Positions 7,083-16,077 of a DNA stretch of 64,000 nt are shown in pieces. This stretch comes from Streptomyces sp. NBC_00289 (lineage in GTDB: Bacteria > Actinomycetota > Actinomycetes > Streptomycetales > Streptomycetaceae), in the NCBI RefSeq assembly GCF_041435115.1, contig NZ_CP108046.1, positions 5,022,001 through 5,086,000 of the forward strand, written 5' to 3'. Made by a program: the position numbers and the translations under genes. The notes under the pieces were generated by a model that was not told the origin of the DNA, ran no database searches, and saw only the letters and a program-made list of their open reading frames with translations. Each line of letters opens with the position of its first letter. Within the stretch, counting starts at the first letter, position 1.

Positions 7083-9623
7083 TCACTGTCCGCGGACCAC
7101 ATCCGCGGCCGGCATCCGCAGGGCGCTGCGGGTGGGGAGTTCCGTGGTGAGGAAGGCGGTGGCCGTGATCGTGGCGGCGAGGGCCGGGAGGAGCCAGACG
7201 GGGCCCGCGGGCCAGGGGCGGCCGAGGAAGGACTGGCCCAGGAGGGTCAGCGGGATCGCGGACAGGAGCAGGCCCGTGGTGAGGGCGGTGGCGGCCGTGA
7301 CCGCGGCCTCCCGGCGCATCATGGCCCGGATCTGGCGCGGTGTGGTGCCGTTCAGACGCAGCGCCGCCATCTCGGTGCGGCGCTGTGCGGTGACGGCCAC
7401 GAGCTTGTTCGCGATGCTGAGCAGGAGATAGACCAGCAGGATCACGATGGCGGCCAGGTTGATCCACAGCTCCGGCGGGGCGTCCTCCAGGCCGTCGGCG
7501 GAGGGTGCTTCGGTGCTGCCGAGTTCCAGGCCGGGCCGGGAGGCCGCGAGGGCGGTGAGGTCGCGCTCGGCCGTGGCCGTGCCGTCGGTGCGGATCAGGA
7601 CGGACTGGTCGAGCGTCGTCGTGGTGTGTCCGGCCGCGAGGTCGCCGGACAGGACCACGGCGCCGAAGCCGAGACCGCGGCCGTAGACGGCGACCACTTC
7701 GGCGTCGGTCTTCGTCCCGTCGCCCAGGACGAGGCTCACGTGCCGGCCCGGTTGCGCCCCGCGGGTCCGGGCGACCTCGCTGCTGACGGCGATGGTGTGC
7801 CCGGTGAGGCGACGGAGGCTGCCCTTCCGGACGTCCAGGTCGAGGACGTCCGCCGCGGCCGGCGTCAGGATCATCGCCGTGTCCGCCTCTGTCTGTGGGT
7901 CGCCGAACAGCTCGTAGCGCCAGATCACGGTGGTGGAGCCGACCGGGGCCGCCGCCCGTACGCCGGGTGTGTGCCGTACGGCGGAGAGCGTGCCGGCGGG
8001 CAGTCCGCCCAGGCCCGGTGCGGTGAGCCGCTGCTGGGCGAGGGTGCCGGTCCGGGTGTCCCGCGCGGTGGCGGCCAGCACCGTGGTCTGGGTGAGGGTG
8101 TACGTCAGGACGAACACGACCGCCATGGCCAGGGCGCTGACGATGCCCGCGTTGCGCAGGGCGTAGGCGCGGACGTTGGACATCGCCAGCCAGGTCGGGG
8201 CCGACGTGGCGGCCCCGGTGCGCCGGACCGCCAGCGAGCCGACGCCCCGCACGAGTGCCGGCCCGGCCAGGGCCAGGCCGATCGCACCGAGGATGCCCGC
8301 GATGGAGGTGGCCGTCGCGCCGATGACCGTGCGGGAGAAGACCGGTGTCGCCGACAGGGTGGTCGCCGCGGCGATCACCAGCAGGCCCACGCGGGTGCGG
8401 ACCCTCGACGGGCCGCGGGGTTCGCTGCGCGACTCGGCGACCGCCTCCGTGGCGGGCATTCGCGAGGTGCGCCAGGCCGCCCCGCGGGCCGAGAGCTGCA
8501 CGACCACCGCCAACAGGACGACCGTCGCGAGGGCCGGGAACGGGCTGACGGTCAGCGGGAGTTCGGCGGGGATGACACCGCGGTCGCTCAGCAGCCGGCG
8601 GAACTGACCGGCCAGCAGATAGCCGAGCCCCACACCGGGGACCACGGCCACGGCAGCGACCGCGGTGGACTGGGCCGCGGCCAGCCGGCGGATCTGTCGC
8701 GGGGTCGCGCCGACCGCCCGCATCAGCGCCAGGTCGCGGCGCTGCCCGCCGATCGACACCGCCATCGCGCCGGCCATGACGAACCCGGTGATCAGCAGGA
8801 CGATCCCGCCGAGCGAACCGGACAGCAGGAGCAGCAGCGAGCGGGACGCGGCCGCGCCGGGTGCGACCGCGTTGCCGCGCCCGCCGCCGGTGACCGTCAG
8901 CAGGCCGGTGCCCTTCAGTCTCGTACGGACCTCGGCGGCGACCCGCTCCTGCGCGCCGGGTGCCGTACGCAGGCCGATCAGGTCGACGGCGGCGGCTCCG
9001 CTGCCGCGACCGGACAGGCGTAGGGCCGTCGGGTCGGCGAAGAGGAAGCCCGCGTCCGGCGCGTCGACCACCGCGGAGACCCGGTATCCGGCGACGGGCC
9101 GGCCGGCGGCCACCATCCTGACCCGGTCGCCGGGCCGGAGCCCGGCCGCGGCGGCGACAGCGCGGTCGACGGCCACCTCGCCGGGACCGTCCGGCGGGCG
9201 GCCCTCGACGTGCGCGACGGCCGACAGCCGCGACGACGACCAGCCGTGGCCCGCCGTCGCGGGATCCCGGACCGCCGGGACGGGCCGGCCCCGGGTGTCG
9301 ACGAGAGCGGCGGGGAAGCCGAGGTCGCCGACCGCCCCGGTGACCCCGGGCAACGCGGCCAGTTCGGCGGTCAGGCGGGCCGGGACCCGGCGCCGCTCCG
9401 GCAGTGCGACCGGAAGGTCGCCGCCTCCCGGACGGAACTCCTGGTCGGCCACGACCACCACGTCCGCGCCGGCGAGCCGGCCGGCGGGCAGGTGGGAGCG
9501 CAGGCCGGACTCGGCCAGCACTCCGGTGCCGGTGATCAGGGCCGCGCCGCCGAGCATCGCGCAGGCCACGGCCAGCAGTGCGGTCAGGCGGTGCCCGGCC
9601 ATACGTATCGCGAGACGCAGCAT
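7083..9623 (-). CDS. FtsX-like ABC transporter permease
   Basis: An 846-residue membrane protein. An N-terminal helix (~12-38) precedes a large extracytoplasmic domain. A first FtsX core of three helices lies around residues 240-400. A mid-protein helix pair and second periplasmic domain follow, and a second FtsX core closes the C-terminus (~720-845). This duplicated layout is typical of MacB/LolE-type permeases that move peptides or lipids or act mechanically, not as channels. It starts 6 bp after the ATPase stop and is last in a three-gene operon facing away from the histidine kinase gene. Confidence 0.92.
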   Translation of the reverse strand: MLRLAIRMAGHRLTALLAVACAMLGGAALITGTGVLAESGLRSHLPAGRLAGADVVVVADQEFRPGGGDLPVALPERRRVPARLTAELAALPGVTGAVGDLGFPAALVDTRGRPVPAVRDPATAGHGWSSSRLSAVAHVEGRPPDGPGEVAVDRAVAAAAGLRPGDRVRMVAAGRPVAGYRVSAVVDAPDAGFLFADPTALRLSGRGSGAAAVDLIGLRTAPGAQERVAAEVRTRLKGTGLLTVTGGGRGNAVAPGAAASRSLLLLLSGSLGGIVLLITGFVMAGAMAVSIGGQRRDLALMRAVGATPRQIRRLAAAQSTAVAAVAVVPGVGLGYLLAGQFRRLLSDRGVIPAELPLTVSPFPALATVVLLAVVVQLSARGAAWRTSRMPATEAVAESRSEPRGPSRVRTRVGLLVIAAATTLSATPVFSRTVIGATATSIAGILGAIGLALAGPALVRGVGSLAVRRTGAATSAPTWLAMSNVRAYALRNAGIVSALAMAVVFVLTYTLTQTTVLAATARDTRTGTLAQQRLTAPGLGGLPAGTLSAVRHTPGVRAAAPVGSTTVIWRYELFGDPQTEADTAMILTPAAADVLDLDVRKGSLRRLTGHTIAVSSEVARTRGAQPGRHVSLVLGDGTKTDAEVVAVYGRGLGFGAVVLSGDLAAGHTTTTLDQSVLIRTDGTATAERDLTALAASRPGLELGSTEAPSADGLEDAPPELWINLAAIVILLVYLLLSIANKLVAVTAQRRTEMAALRLNGTTPRQIRAMMRREAAVTAATALTTGLLLSAIPLTLLGQSFLGRPWPAGPVWLLPALAATITATAFLTTELPTRSALRMPAADVVRGQ

Positions 9624-9629
9624 CGTCTT

Positions 9630-10385
9630 CTACCTCTCCCCCAACATGACCAGCCGGTCGGCCAGTCGGGGAGCCGTCGGGGCGTCCAGTGACTCGACGA
9701 CCCGGCCGTCGGCCATCACCAGCACCTCGTGGGCGCGGGCCGCGGCCGCCGGGTCGTGGGTGACCATCACGACCGTCTGGCCCAGGTCGTCCACGAGCTC
9801 GCGCAGCAGGTCCAGTACGTCGTGGGCGCTGCGCAGATCCAGCGCGCCGGTCGGCTCGTCGGCGAACACGACGGCCGGAAGGGCGGCCAACGCCCGCACG
9901 ATCGCGGCCCGTTGCTGCTGGCCGCCGGACAGTTCGGCCGGGCGGTGGGTGAGCCGGTCGGCCAGGCCGACCCGTTCGACCAACATGTCCACCCAGTCCC
10001 GGTCCGGGGCCCGGCCCGCCAGCCGCAGGGGCAGCGTGATGTTGTCCGCGATGCTGAGCGACGGGATGAGGTTGTAGGCCTGGAACACGAACCCGACCCG
10101 CTCCCGGCGCAGTTCGGTACGGCGGGTCTCGTTCAGGCCGGCGATCTCGCGGCCGTCGATACGGACGCTGCCCGAGGTCGGGGAGTCCAGCCCGGCGGCA
10201 CAGTGCATCAGCGTGCTCTTGCCGGATCCCGACGGGCCCATCACGGCGAGGAACGTGCCGGGTTCCACGGTCAGTGACACGGAGTCGAGGGCGCGCACGC
10301 CTCCCGGGTACTCCTTGCCGACCTCCGCCAGCGCGATGGCGGGCGCCCGCCGTGCGGTGCTCGCGGCGCGCGTCGCCGCCCTCAT
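9630..10385 (-). CDS. ABC transporter ATP-binding protein
   Basis: A 251-residue MacB/LolD-type ATPase with Walker A GPSGSGKST (~50-58), Q-loop FQAYNLIPSLS, signature LSGGQQQRAAI (~152), Walker B VVFADEPTG and switch His in MVTHDP. The start ATG (10383-10385) overlaps the stop of the small membrane gene (TCAT on the plus strand), implying translational coupling. It powers the adjacent FtsX-type permease. The divergent two-component genes make an inducible export or stress-sensing module likely. Confidence 0.95.
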   Translation of the reverse strand: MRAATRAASTARRAPAIALAEVGKEYPGGVRALDSVSLTVEPGTFLAVMGPSGSGKSTLMHCAAGLDSPTSGSVRIDGREIAGLNETRRTELRRERVGFVFQAYNLIPSLSIADNITLPLRLAGRAPDRDWVDMLVERVGLADRLTHRPAELSGGQQQRAAIVRALAALPAVVFADEPTGALDLRSAHDVLDLLRELVDDLGQTVVMVTHDPAAAARAHEVLVMADGRVVESLDAPTAPRLADRLVMLGER

Positions 10386-10552
10386 CGCCGGCCCTGGAGT
10401 CCACGAACGGCGAGGACGGCCACGCAGGCCGCCGTCGTCGCGCCGATGGCCAGGTGTACGGCCGTACCGGCGCCGGCGTACGACGCCACCGTGTTGGCGA
10501 CCACGCTGACCACCAGCAGCGTCCACAGCAGTGTGCGTACCGGGTCCGTCAT
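10382..10552 (-). CDS. Small membrane protein, first gene of the ABC operon (56 aa)
   Basis: Two hydrophobic stretches (about 8-25 and 33-49) with short charged ends (MTDPVR, RGLQGRR). The ATG at 10550-10552 follows GAGGAG with good spacing. It overlaps the ATPase gene by 4 bp, so it belongs to the operon. No family is recognised. It could be an accessory subunit of the transporter. Confidence 0.7.
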   Translation of the reverse strand: MTDPVRTLLWTLLVVSVVANTVASYAGAGTAVHLAIGATTAACVAVLAVRGLQGRR

Positions 10553-10669
10553 GGGGATCTCCTCTGCTCGGTTCCTCGTCGGCCGGCGTTCCCGACGCCG
10601 CCGTCCGTCGTCACCGACGCTATGGACCGGACCCCCTCCGGGCCGATCCCGCCAACCGCCCGGTCCGAG

Positions 10670-10685
10670 GTACAGCAGGCTGTAC
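10670..10685. promoter_or_regulatory. Palindrome GTACAG-N4-CTGTAC between TCS and ABC operons
   Basis: Perfect 6-bp arms with a CAGG spacer lie in the 226-bp divergent intergenic region. It is the best candidate for the binding site of the adjacent LuxR-type response regulator and could serve both operons. Confidence 0.45.
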
Positions 10686-10778
10686 TTTCCGGCCCCACGA
10701 CTGACGTGAAGTGCCGGGCCCCATAAGGTCGTTCGGGAGCGATCAGGACAGAGTCGGGGGAGAGGGGAGGGAGCAGGC

Positions 10779-12170
10779 ATGGCCATCCGGCGACGGCATG
10801 AGCTTGCGTCCGGGCGCGTCGTCGGCCGCGACGCCGACCGCTACGCCCACCCTGAGGAAGACCCCGAGAACGATCCCGGGTACGACCCGGACAACGATCC
10901 CGAGCACGGCCCCGAGGACCGTGCCGACCGCCGCGTCGGTCCACGGGACGCCCTCGCGCGCGCCCTCGCCGACGCGTCCGCCGCGCTCGGACAGCTCGTC
11001 GGCGGGCTCGGCACCGCGACCCAGGCACTGGGCGTCCTGCTCCTGACGGCCGTCACCGCCCTGACCTGCCCGGTGGGCGTGGGCCTGCTCATGGCGCCCC
11101 CCGTGCTGCGCGCCCTGAACGCCCTGGCCGGCCGGGAACGCGAACGGCTGGGCCGCCACGGCCCCGAGGTGCCGGCCCCGAAGCCCCCGCCCACGCGGCT
11201 GCGGCCCGCCCTCGCCGACCCCGTCACCCGGCGCGAACTGCGCTGGCTGGTGCGGCACGCCACAGTCGGGCTGGTCCTCGGGCTGTTCGGCGTCCTGCTG
11301 CCGCTCGCCGCCGTACGCGACAGCACCTTCCCGCTGTGGTGGCGCATCGTGCCCGACAACACGACGAGCACGTCGCTCGGTATCGGGTCCGCGCACTCCT
11401 GGCCCGACGCCCTCGCCGTGGTCCTCCTCGGCGTGGGCTGGATCGCCATCATCCTCGGGCTCACCCCCGGCCTGGCCGGGCTCCAGGCGCGGCCCGGACG
11501 CCGGCTCCTCGCGGCCGGCCCGGAGACGGACCTGTCCCTGCGGGTCGCCGAACTCACCGCCACCCGCGCCGCCGCCCTGGACGCCCACGCCACCGAACTG
11601 CGCCGCATCGAGCGCTCCCTGCACGATGGCACGCAGAACCGGCTCGTGACCGTCACCGTGCTGCTCGGCGCCGCCCGCCGCATGGTCGCCCGCGACCCGG
11701 CCGGCGCCGACGAACTCCTCGAACGCGCCCAGTCGGCAGCCGAACAGGCCCTGGCCGAACTGCGGACGGTGGCCCGCGGCATCCTCCCTCCGGTGCTGGC
11801 CGACCGGGGCCTGACCGGCGCGCTGTCCGGACTGGCCGCCCAGTGCGCGGTGCCCTGCCGGATCGACGTCGACGTGCCCGTCCGCTGTGCCGCCTCCGTC
11901 GAGGCGACCGCCTACTTCGTGGTCGCCGAGGCCCTGACCAACATCGCCAGGCACAGCGGCGCCGGGCACGCCACCGTCACCGCCCGCGGGCACGGCGGCC
12001 GGCTGCATCTGCGCGTCACCGACGACGGCCGCGGCGGCGCCGACGAGGACGGCGGCTCCGGGCTCACCGGCATCCGGCGCCGCATCGCGGCACACGACGG
12101 CACTCTCACCCTGGCCAGCCCGGCCGGCGGCCCGACAACCCTCGAGGTGGACCTGCCATGCGGATCGTGA
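10779..12170 (+). CDS. NarL/DegS-type sensor histidine kinase
   Basis: A 463-residue protein. The N-terminal ~55 residues are cytoplasmic and unusually acidic (EDPENDPGYDPDNDPEHG). Two hydrophobic regions follow (~85-110 and ~160-230, the latter with a short external loop). The HisKA_3 domain has the phospho-acceptor His282 in ERSLHDGTQNRL. The HATPase shows N box (AEALTNIARHS) and G box (DDGRGG...GSGLTGI). No large sensing domain is present, so it probably senses within the membrane or through the neighbouring transporter. It overlaps the response regulator gene by 13 bp. Confidence 0.95.
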   Translation: MAIRRRHELASGRVVGRDADRYAHPEEDPENDPGYDPDNDPEHGPEDRADRRVGPRDALARALADASAALGQLVGGLGTATQALGVLLLTAVTALTCPVGVGLLMAPPVLRALNALAGRERERLGRHGPEVPAPKPPPTRLRPALADPVTRRELRWLVRHATVGLVLGLFGVLLPLAAVRDSTFPLWWRIVPDNTTSTSLGIGSAHSWPDALAVVLLGVGWIAIILGLTPGLAGLQARPGRRLLAAGPETDLSLRVAELTATRAAALDAHATELRRIERSLHDGTQNRLVTVTVLLGAARRMVARDPAGADELLERAQSAAEQALAELRTVARGILPPVLADRGLTGALSGLAAQCAVPCRIDVDVPVRCAASVEATAYFVVAEALTNIARHSGAGHATVTARGHGGRLHLRVTDDGRGGADEDGGSGLTGIRRRIAAHDGTLTLASPAGGPTTLEVDLPCGS

Positions 12171-12817
12171 TCGCGGAGGACGACCCGCTGCTGCGGGAGG
12201 GGCTGGCGCTGCTGCTGCGCGCCGAGTCCCTCGACGTGGTGGCGACCGCGGGCACCGCCGGCGGCGTGCTGGACGCCATCGACGCGCACGCGCCCGACAT
12301 CGCCATCCTCGACGTACGGATGCCCCCCACCCACACCGACGAGGGGATCGTGGCGGCCGTCGAGGCCCGGCGCCGGCAGCCCGGCCTCGCGGTGCTCGTG
12401 CTGTCCGCCTACGTCGAGCAGACCTTCGCCACGGAACTGCTCACCGGCGGTGTGGCCGGTCTGGGCTATCTCCTCAAGGAGCGGGTCGGGCGGGTGGAGG
12501 AGTTCCTCGACGCGCTGCGGCGGGTGGCGGCCGGGGGCACCGCGATCGATCCCGAGGTGGTCGCGCAGCTCTTCACCCGCTCCCGTCAGGACACCCGGCT
12601 GGACCGGCTCAGCCCGCGCGAGCGGGAGGTGCTCGCCCTGATGGCCGAGGGGCTGGGCAACACGGCCGTCGCGGAACGGCTCGTCGTCACCGAGGGCGCC
12701 GTCCACAAGCACATCCGCAGCATCTTCGCCAAGCTGGACCTGGCTCCCACCGACCGGGTGGACCGCCGCGTCGCCGCCGTCCTGCGGTACCTGGAGGACG
12801 TCCGCCGACCGGCGTGA
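12158..12817 (+). CDS. NarL/LuxR-type response regulator
   Basis: A 219-residue protein. The receiver domain (1-120) has acidic residues EDD (7-9), phospho-acceptor Asp52 (AILDVRMPP) and Lys in LLKERV. A LuxR HTH follows (LSPREREVLALMAEGLGNTA ... TEGAVHKHIRSIFAKL). It is the partner of the overlapping kinase. The likely target is the divergent ABC operon, through the palindrome at 10670-10685 (inferred). Confidence 0.96.
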   Translation: MRIVIAEDDPLLREGLALLLRAESLDVVATAGTAGGVLDAIDAHAPDIAILDVRMPPTHTDEGIVAAVEARRRQPGLAVLVLSAYVEQTFATELLTGGVAGLGYLLKERVGRVEEFLDALRRVAAGGTAIDPEVVAQLFTRSRQDTRLDRLSPREREVLALMAEGLGNTAVAERLVVTEGAVHKHIRSIFAKLDLAPTDRVDRRVAAVLRYLEDVRRPA

Positions 12818-13051
12818 GCGGACGGGGGACGCGCTACGGGCGGACCGTCACGAAAGAGCCCGCGCAGGTTCGACCAGCTCGTCCCACAGGTCTCGACAGA
12901 AACCCCCTCCTCATCTGTCACAGGCATGCCATACGCTGCGCATAGCAGCCGCGCCCCGGGTGTCACCGCTCTCCGCGGTCCCGTCCGGGTGTTGCGCGGC
13001 GCTCTCAACTACCGGTGTCCCACCGGTTTCCTTGTGGGGGTAACAGCAACT

Positions 13052-14989
13052 GTGCGTACGCGCAGCATCTCTACCGCGACGGCGCTCGCGGTTCTCTTCA
13101 GCTCGGCGGCGCTGAGCGTCGTCGCGGCCGGCACGGCCTCGGCCGCCTCGGCGACCGTCACCTCGCCGGGCGGCATCGTCGCGGACGGGGCCCTGCAGCG
13201 GGTCTTCGTCGGCGACAGCTCGGCGGGCAGGATCGTGGCCGCGAACTACTCCGGCTCCCTCGTCGACTCGGTGAGCGGCATCGGCCAGGTCTCCGACCTG
13301 GCGCTGTCCGAGGACGGCGCGACGCTGTACGCGGCCGTGCCCGACCTGCACGAGATCGTGGCCCTCGACGCGGCCACCCTCGACGTCAAGACCCGCTACA
13401 CCGTCTCCACCAACACCGGCCCGCGGTACGTCGCCTTCGCCGGCGGCAAGCTCTGGTTCTCCTATGGCGACCAGTGGGACGGCAACCTGGGCTCGGTCGA
13501 CCCGACCGTGGACCCGGCGGGCGAGACCGACCCGGTGGCGCTCGCGCAGTACTCGAACAGGGTCTGGGGCCAGGCGCTCCTCGACACCGACCCGAACCAG
13601 CCGGGCGTGCTGGCCGTCGGCGAGACCGGCATCTCCACGGACTCGATGGCCGTCCTCGACGTGTCCGGCGCCACCCCGCAGGAGGTCGCCTGGTACCAGG
13701 GCGACTACTCGCTGAACAGCGGCATCGGGGACATCGACCTGGTGCCCGGCGCCTCGCAGGTCCTGGTCAACGGCAAGGACCGGGACGCCTACGCGGACGG
13801 TACGTTCAAGGCGGCCGGCTCCTACCCGTCCGGGCAGCGCGCCGACATCGCCGCGAACGGCCTGATCGCCCAGATCAGCGGCTCCAAGGTGGCCGTCTAC
13901 AAGCCGAACGCCACGCAGCCGGTGCGCACCTACACCACCAGCAGCGCCGGCACCGGCGATGTGGCCTGGGCGCCGGACTCCTCGCGGATCTTCGCGCTGG
14001 TCCCCTCGGGCAGCGGCTACGTGGTCAAGGCCCTCACCGGCCCGACGCTGAACGCCCCGACGCTCACGGTCAACGCCCCGTCGTCCGCCCCGCGCGCCAA
14101 GAAGCTCACCGTCAAGGGCAAGCTGTCGGCGACGGTGCCGCTGCCCACCGGTGTGAAGCTCCAGGTCACCCGCACCGACCTGGCCAGTCCGGACGGCAAG
14201 GCGCTGCCCGCCGTCACGGTGAAGGCGGACGGCACGTACTCCTTCACCGACACCCCGCCGGCCGGCGGCACGGTCACGTACAAGGTCAGCTACGCGGGCG
14301 ACGCCGAGCACTCCTCGGCGAGCGCCTCGGACAAGGTCGCGGTCTCGCGCGCCGCGACGGCCCTGTCCGTGAACAAGAACGGCAACATCTACAAGTACGG
14401 GACCGACGTCTCGTTCACGGCGCACCTCGGCACCACGTACAGCAACCGCACGGTCGAGATCTGGGCCGACCCCTTCGGCGGCGACAAGCCCAAGAAGCTG
14501 ATCAAGACCGGCAAGGTCAACTCCCACGGCAACCTCTCGGCCACCGTGGACATGACCCGCGACACGACCGTCACCGCCGTCTTCAAGGGTGACGCCCGCT
14601 ACGCGCCGAAGTCGGCGAAGGCCACGGCGTACGCCAGGGTCAGGGTCTCCACGGCCGTCTCCAAGCACTACAAGACGGGCCGGATCGGCTCGCACACGTA
14701 CTACTGGTTCCACAAGAGCACCGACCCGCTGCTCACCACGAGCATGACCTACTACCCGGGCCGCCAGCAGCGGTTCGACCTGCAGGTCTACTACAACGGT
14801 TCGTGGTACTCGGCCGACTCGGAGTACTTCGCGCTCGGTACGAACGGCAAGTCGGCCGTGCGCCTGGGGGCTCCGGACGAGGCCGGCATCAAGGCGCGGA
14901 TGCGCTCGGTGTACGTCAACGGTTCCTCCGGTGACACCGTGAACTCGACGACGTACGGCTCCTGGAAGTACCTGTACTTCTCCAACTGA
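13052..14989 (+). CDS. Secreted protein with beta-propeller-like and Ig-like domains
   Basis: A 645-residue protein from GTG 13052, which follows GTGGGGG. The signal peptide (RTRSIST, a hydrophobic core, ending at about GTASAAS) supports this start; an upstream in-frame start would bury it. Residues ~35-340 read as YVTN/NHL-like beta-propeller strands (GGIVADGALQRVFVGDS). Then come two Ig-like domains (~345-550), and a C-terminal SH3-like or carbohydrate-binding-like region rich in Tyr/Trp. It is probably a cell-surface or extracellular protein. No enzyme motif is visible. Confidence 0.8.
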   Translation: MRTRSISTATALAVLFSSAALSVVAAGTASAASATVTSPGGIVADGALQRVFVGDSSAGRIVAANYSGSLVDSVSGIGQVSDLALSEDGATLYAAVPDLHEIVALDAATLDVKTRYTVSTNTGPRYVAFAGGKLWFSYGDQWDGNLGSVDPTVDPAGETDPVALAQYSNRVWGQALLDTDPNQPGVLAVGETGISTDSMAVLDVSGATPQEVAWYQGDYSLNSGIGDIDLVPGASQVLVNGKDRDAYADGTFKAAGSYPSGQRADIAANGLIAQISGSKVAVYKPNATQPVRTYTTSSAGTGDVAWAPDSSRIFALVPSGSGYVVKALTGPTLNAPTLTVNAPSSAPRAKKLTVKGKLSATVPLPTGVKLQVTRTDLASPDGKALPAVTVKADGTYSFTDTPPAGGTVTYKVSYAGDAEHSSASASDKVAVSRAATALSVNKNGNIYKYGTDVSFTAHLGTTYSNRTVEIWADPFGGDKPKKLIKTGKVNSHGNLSATVDMTRDTTVTAVFKGDARYAPKSAKATAYARVRVSTAVSKHYKTGRIGSHTYYWFHKSTDPLLTTSMTYYPGRQQRFDLQVYYNGSWYSADSEYFALGTNGKSAVRLGAPDEAGIKARMRSVYVNGSSGDTVNSTTYGSWKYLYFSN

Positions 14990-15014
14990 CCCGCGGGACG
15001 CGCGGTTCGACGCG

Positions 15015-15302
15015 TCAGTCGCTCGTCGTCGGCCCGGACAGCGGGCCGGCGGCGGGCGCGGACTGCGGGGGCGTCTCGTGGCAGGTGAAGCCGAGGCTGA
15101 TCAGCGCCCGGCTCACTTCGGCGGCACTGAAGTCGCGGCGGTCCTGACGGGTGATCACCTCGCCCACCTGCTTGACCGGATACAGGCGGCGTCCGATGAC
15201 GACGCAGGGGCCTGTGACGGGCTCCGGCGCGATGCCTGCCATCGACGCCTCCACCTCGCTCTTGACCAGGTCGAAGGGGTAACGGGCAATCACGCAGCGC
15301 AC
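15015..15302 (-). CDS. Small conserved partner protein of cold-shock genes (95 aa)
   Basis: A soluble protein beginning MRCVIARYPFDLVKSEV, then PVTGPCVVIGRRLYPVKQVG, VITRQDRRDFSAAEVSRAL and LGFTC. I know this as a conserved Streptomyces small protein that recurs downstream of csp genes. The start is GTG 15302 with GAGG 5 nt upstream. It lies 173 bp after the csp stop, same strand, behind the csp terminator. A basic RQDRRDF segment could contact nucleic acid, but the function is unknown. Confidence 0.75.
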   Translation of the reverse strand: MRCVIARYPFDLVKSEVEASMAGIAPEPVTGPCVVIGRRLYPVKQVGEVITRQDRRDFSAAEVSRALISLGFTCHETPPQSAPAAGPLSGPTTSD

Positions 15303-15422
15303 GGTGCCTCACCAAGGGTCGAGCGGAACGGGAAAGGAAGCGCGGGGGAAGCGCGGATGAAGCGCGGGCGCAAGCCGCGCCGAGAGGGAGAAGTAGAAAG
15401 CTGAATTAATCCGGAAAACAGC

Positions 15423-15453
15423 CAGGGGCCCGCACCCAAGGTGCGGGCCCCTG
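15423..15453 (-). terminator. Terminator of the second csp gene
   Basis: CAGGGGCCCGCAC/GTGCGGGCCCCTG, 13-bp stem with a 5-nt loop, just beyond the csp stop codon. The stem sequence is shared with the first csp terminator. Confidence 0.85.
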
Positions 15454-15475
15454 TGTTACGCCGTGTGAGCGCAGA

Positions 15476-15679
15476 TCAGGCGGGGACGATGTTCTCCGCC
15501 TGCGGGCCCTTCTGGCCCTGCGTGACATCGAAGGTCACCTTCTGGCCTTCCTGCAGCTCACGGAAGCCCTGGGTGGCGATGTTCGAGTAGTGGGCGAAGA
15601 CGTCGGGACCGCCGCCCTCCTGCTCGATGAAGCCGAAGCCCTTTTCCGCGTTGAACCACTTCACAGTACCGGTGGCCAT
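15476..15679 (-). CDS. Cold-shock domain RNA chaperone, second copy
   Basis: A 67-residue protein differing from the copy at 1442-1645 at only a handful of positions (for example MATG for MASG, EQEGGG for EQDGGG, TFDV for NFDV). RNP1 KGFGFI and RNP2 DVFAHY are intact. AGGAG precedes the ATG. The leader is about 113 nt from the shared 18-nt motif. The two copies are in opposite orientation 14 kb apart, so this is an old duplication, not a tandem one. Confidence 0.97.
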   Translation of the reverse strand: MATGTVKWFNAEKGFGFIEQEGGGPDVFAHYSNIATQGFRELQEGQKVTFDVTQGQKGPQAENIVPA

Positions 15680-16077
15680 GTCATAACTCCTGAGGCAGTG
15701 CTGGGAGCTCACACCGCGTGAACCCCACTCATCGCCGTGATGATCACCTGCCAGGGAAAAACCGTCAGCAAAATGGCAACCAAAACTGCAACTAGGACCC
15801 AAGCCTAGCACCCGAAAAGCACGGAAAGGATATGTGGAAAAATAACTCACCGGCCCCGACTGAATTCCTGCTCCAGAGACATGAGATTTTCCCTCCCGGC
15901 CCCGGCCGGATCTCCCCGGGACGCCGCAGGTCCCGGCCGTGACACAGCCGAAGGTCGAGAGCACCGGGGGCAGGGCGAGGCCATCTCACGGGGGGCCAGG
16001 CTTCACCCGGGTGGCCGCCACCCTGACGAAACCCGACGAGGAGTCGCCATTACGGCCAAGCGGGTGATAATCGGACT
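15680..16077. other. 398-bp divergent region: csp leader plus DUF6479 promoter
   Basis: The left part is the leader and promoter of the minus-strand csp gene. The right end carries GATAAT (16066-16071) 6 nt before the DUF6479 start. Between about 15880 and 16060 I see no gene or strong structure. Confidence 0.6.
15775..15807 (-). promoter_or_regulatory. Conserved csp 5' motif and -10 (second copy)
   Basis: On the minus strand the -10-like TAGGCT (15802-15807) is followed by GTTGCAGTTTTGGTTGCC (15775-15792). That differs from the motif before the first csp at one of 18 positions. The leaders otherwise differ, so the conservation is local and suggests function. Confidence 0.55.

Noticed and set aside
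6961..10404. 1147-codon open frame in the ABC operon region
   Set aside because: Out-of-frame reading of the permease and ATPase genes; composition is Arg/Pro/Gly nonsense.
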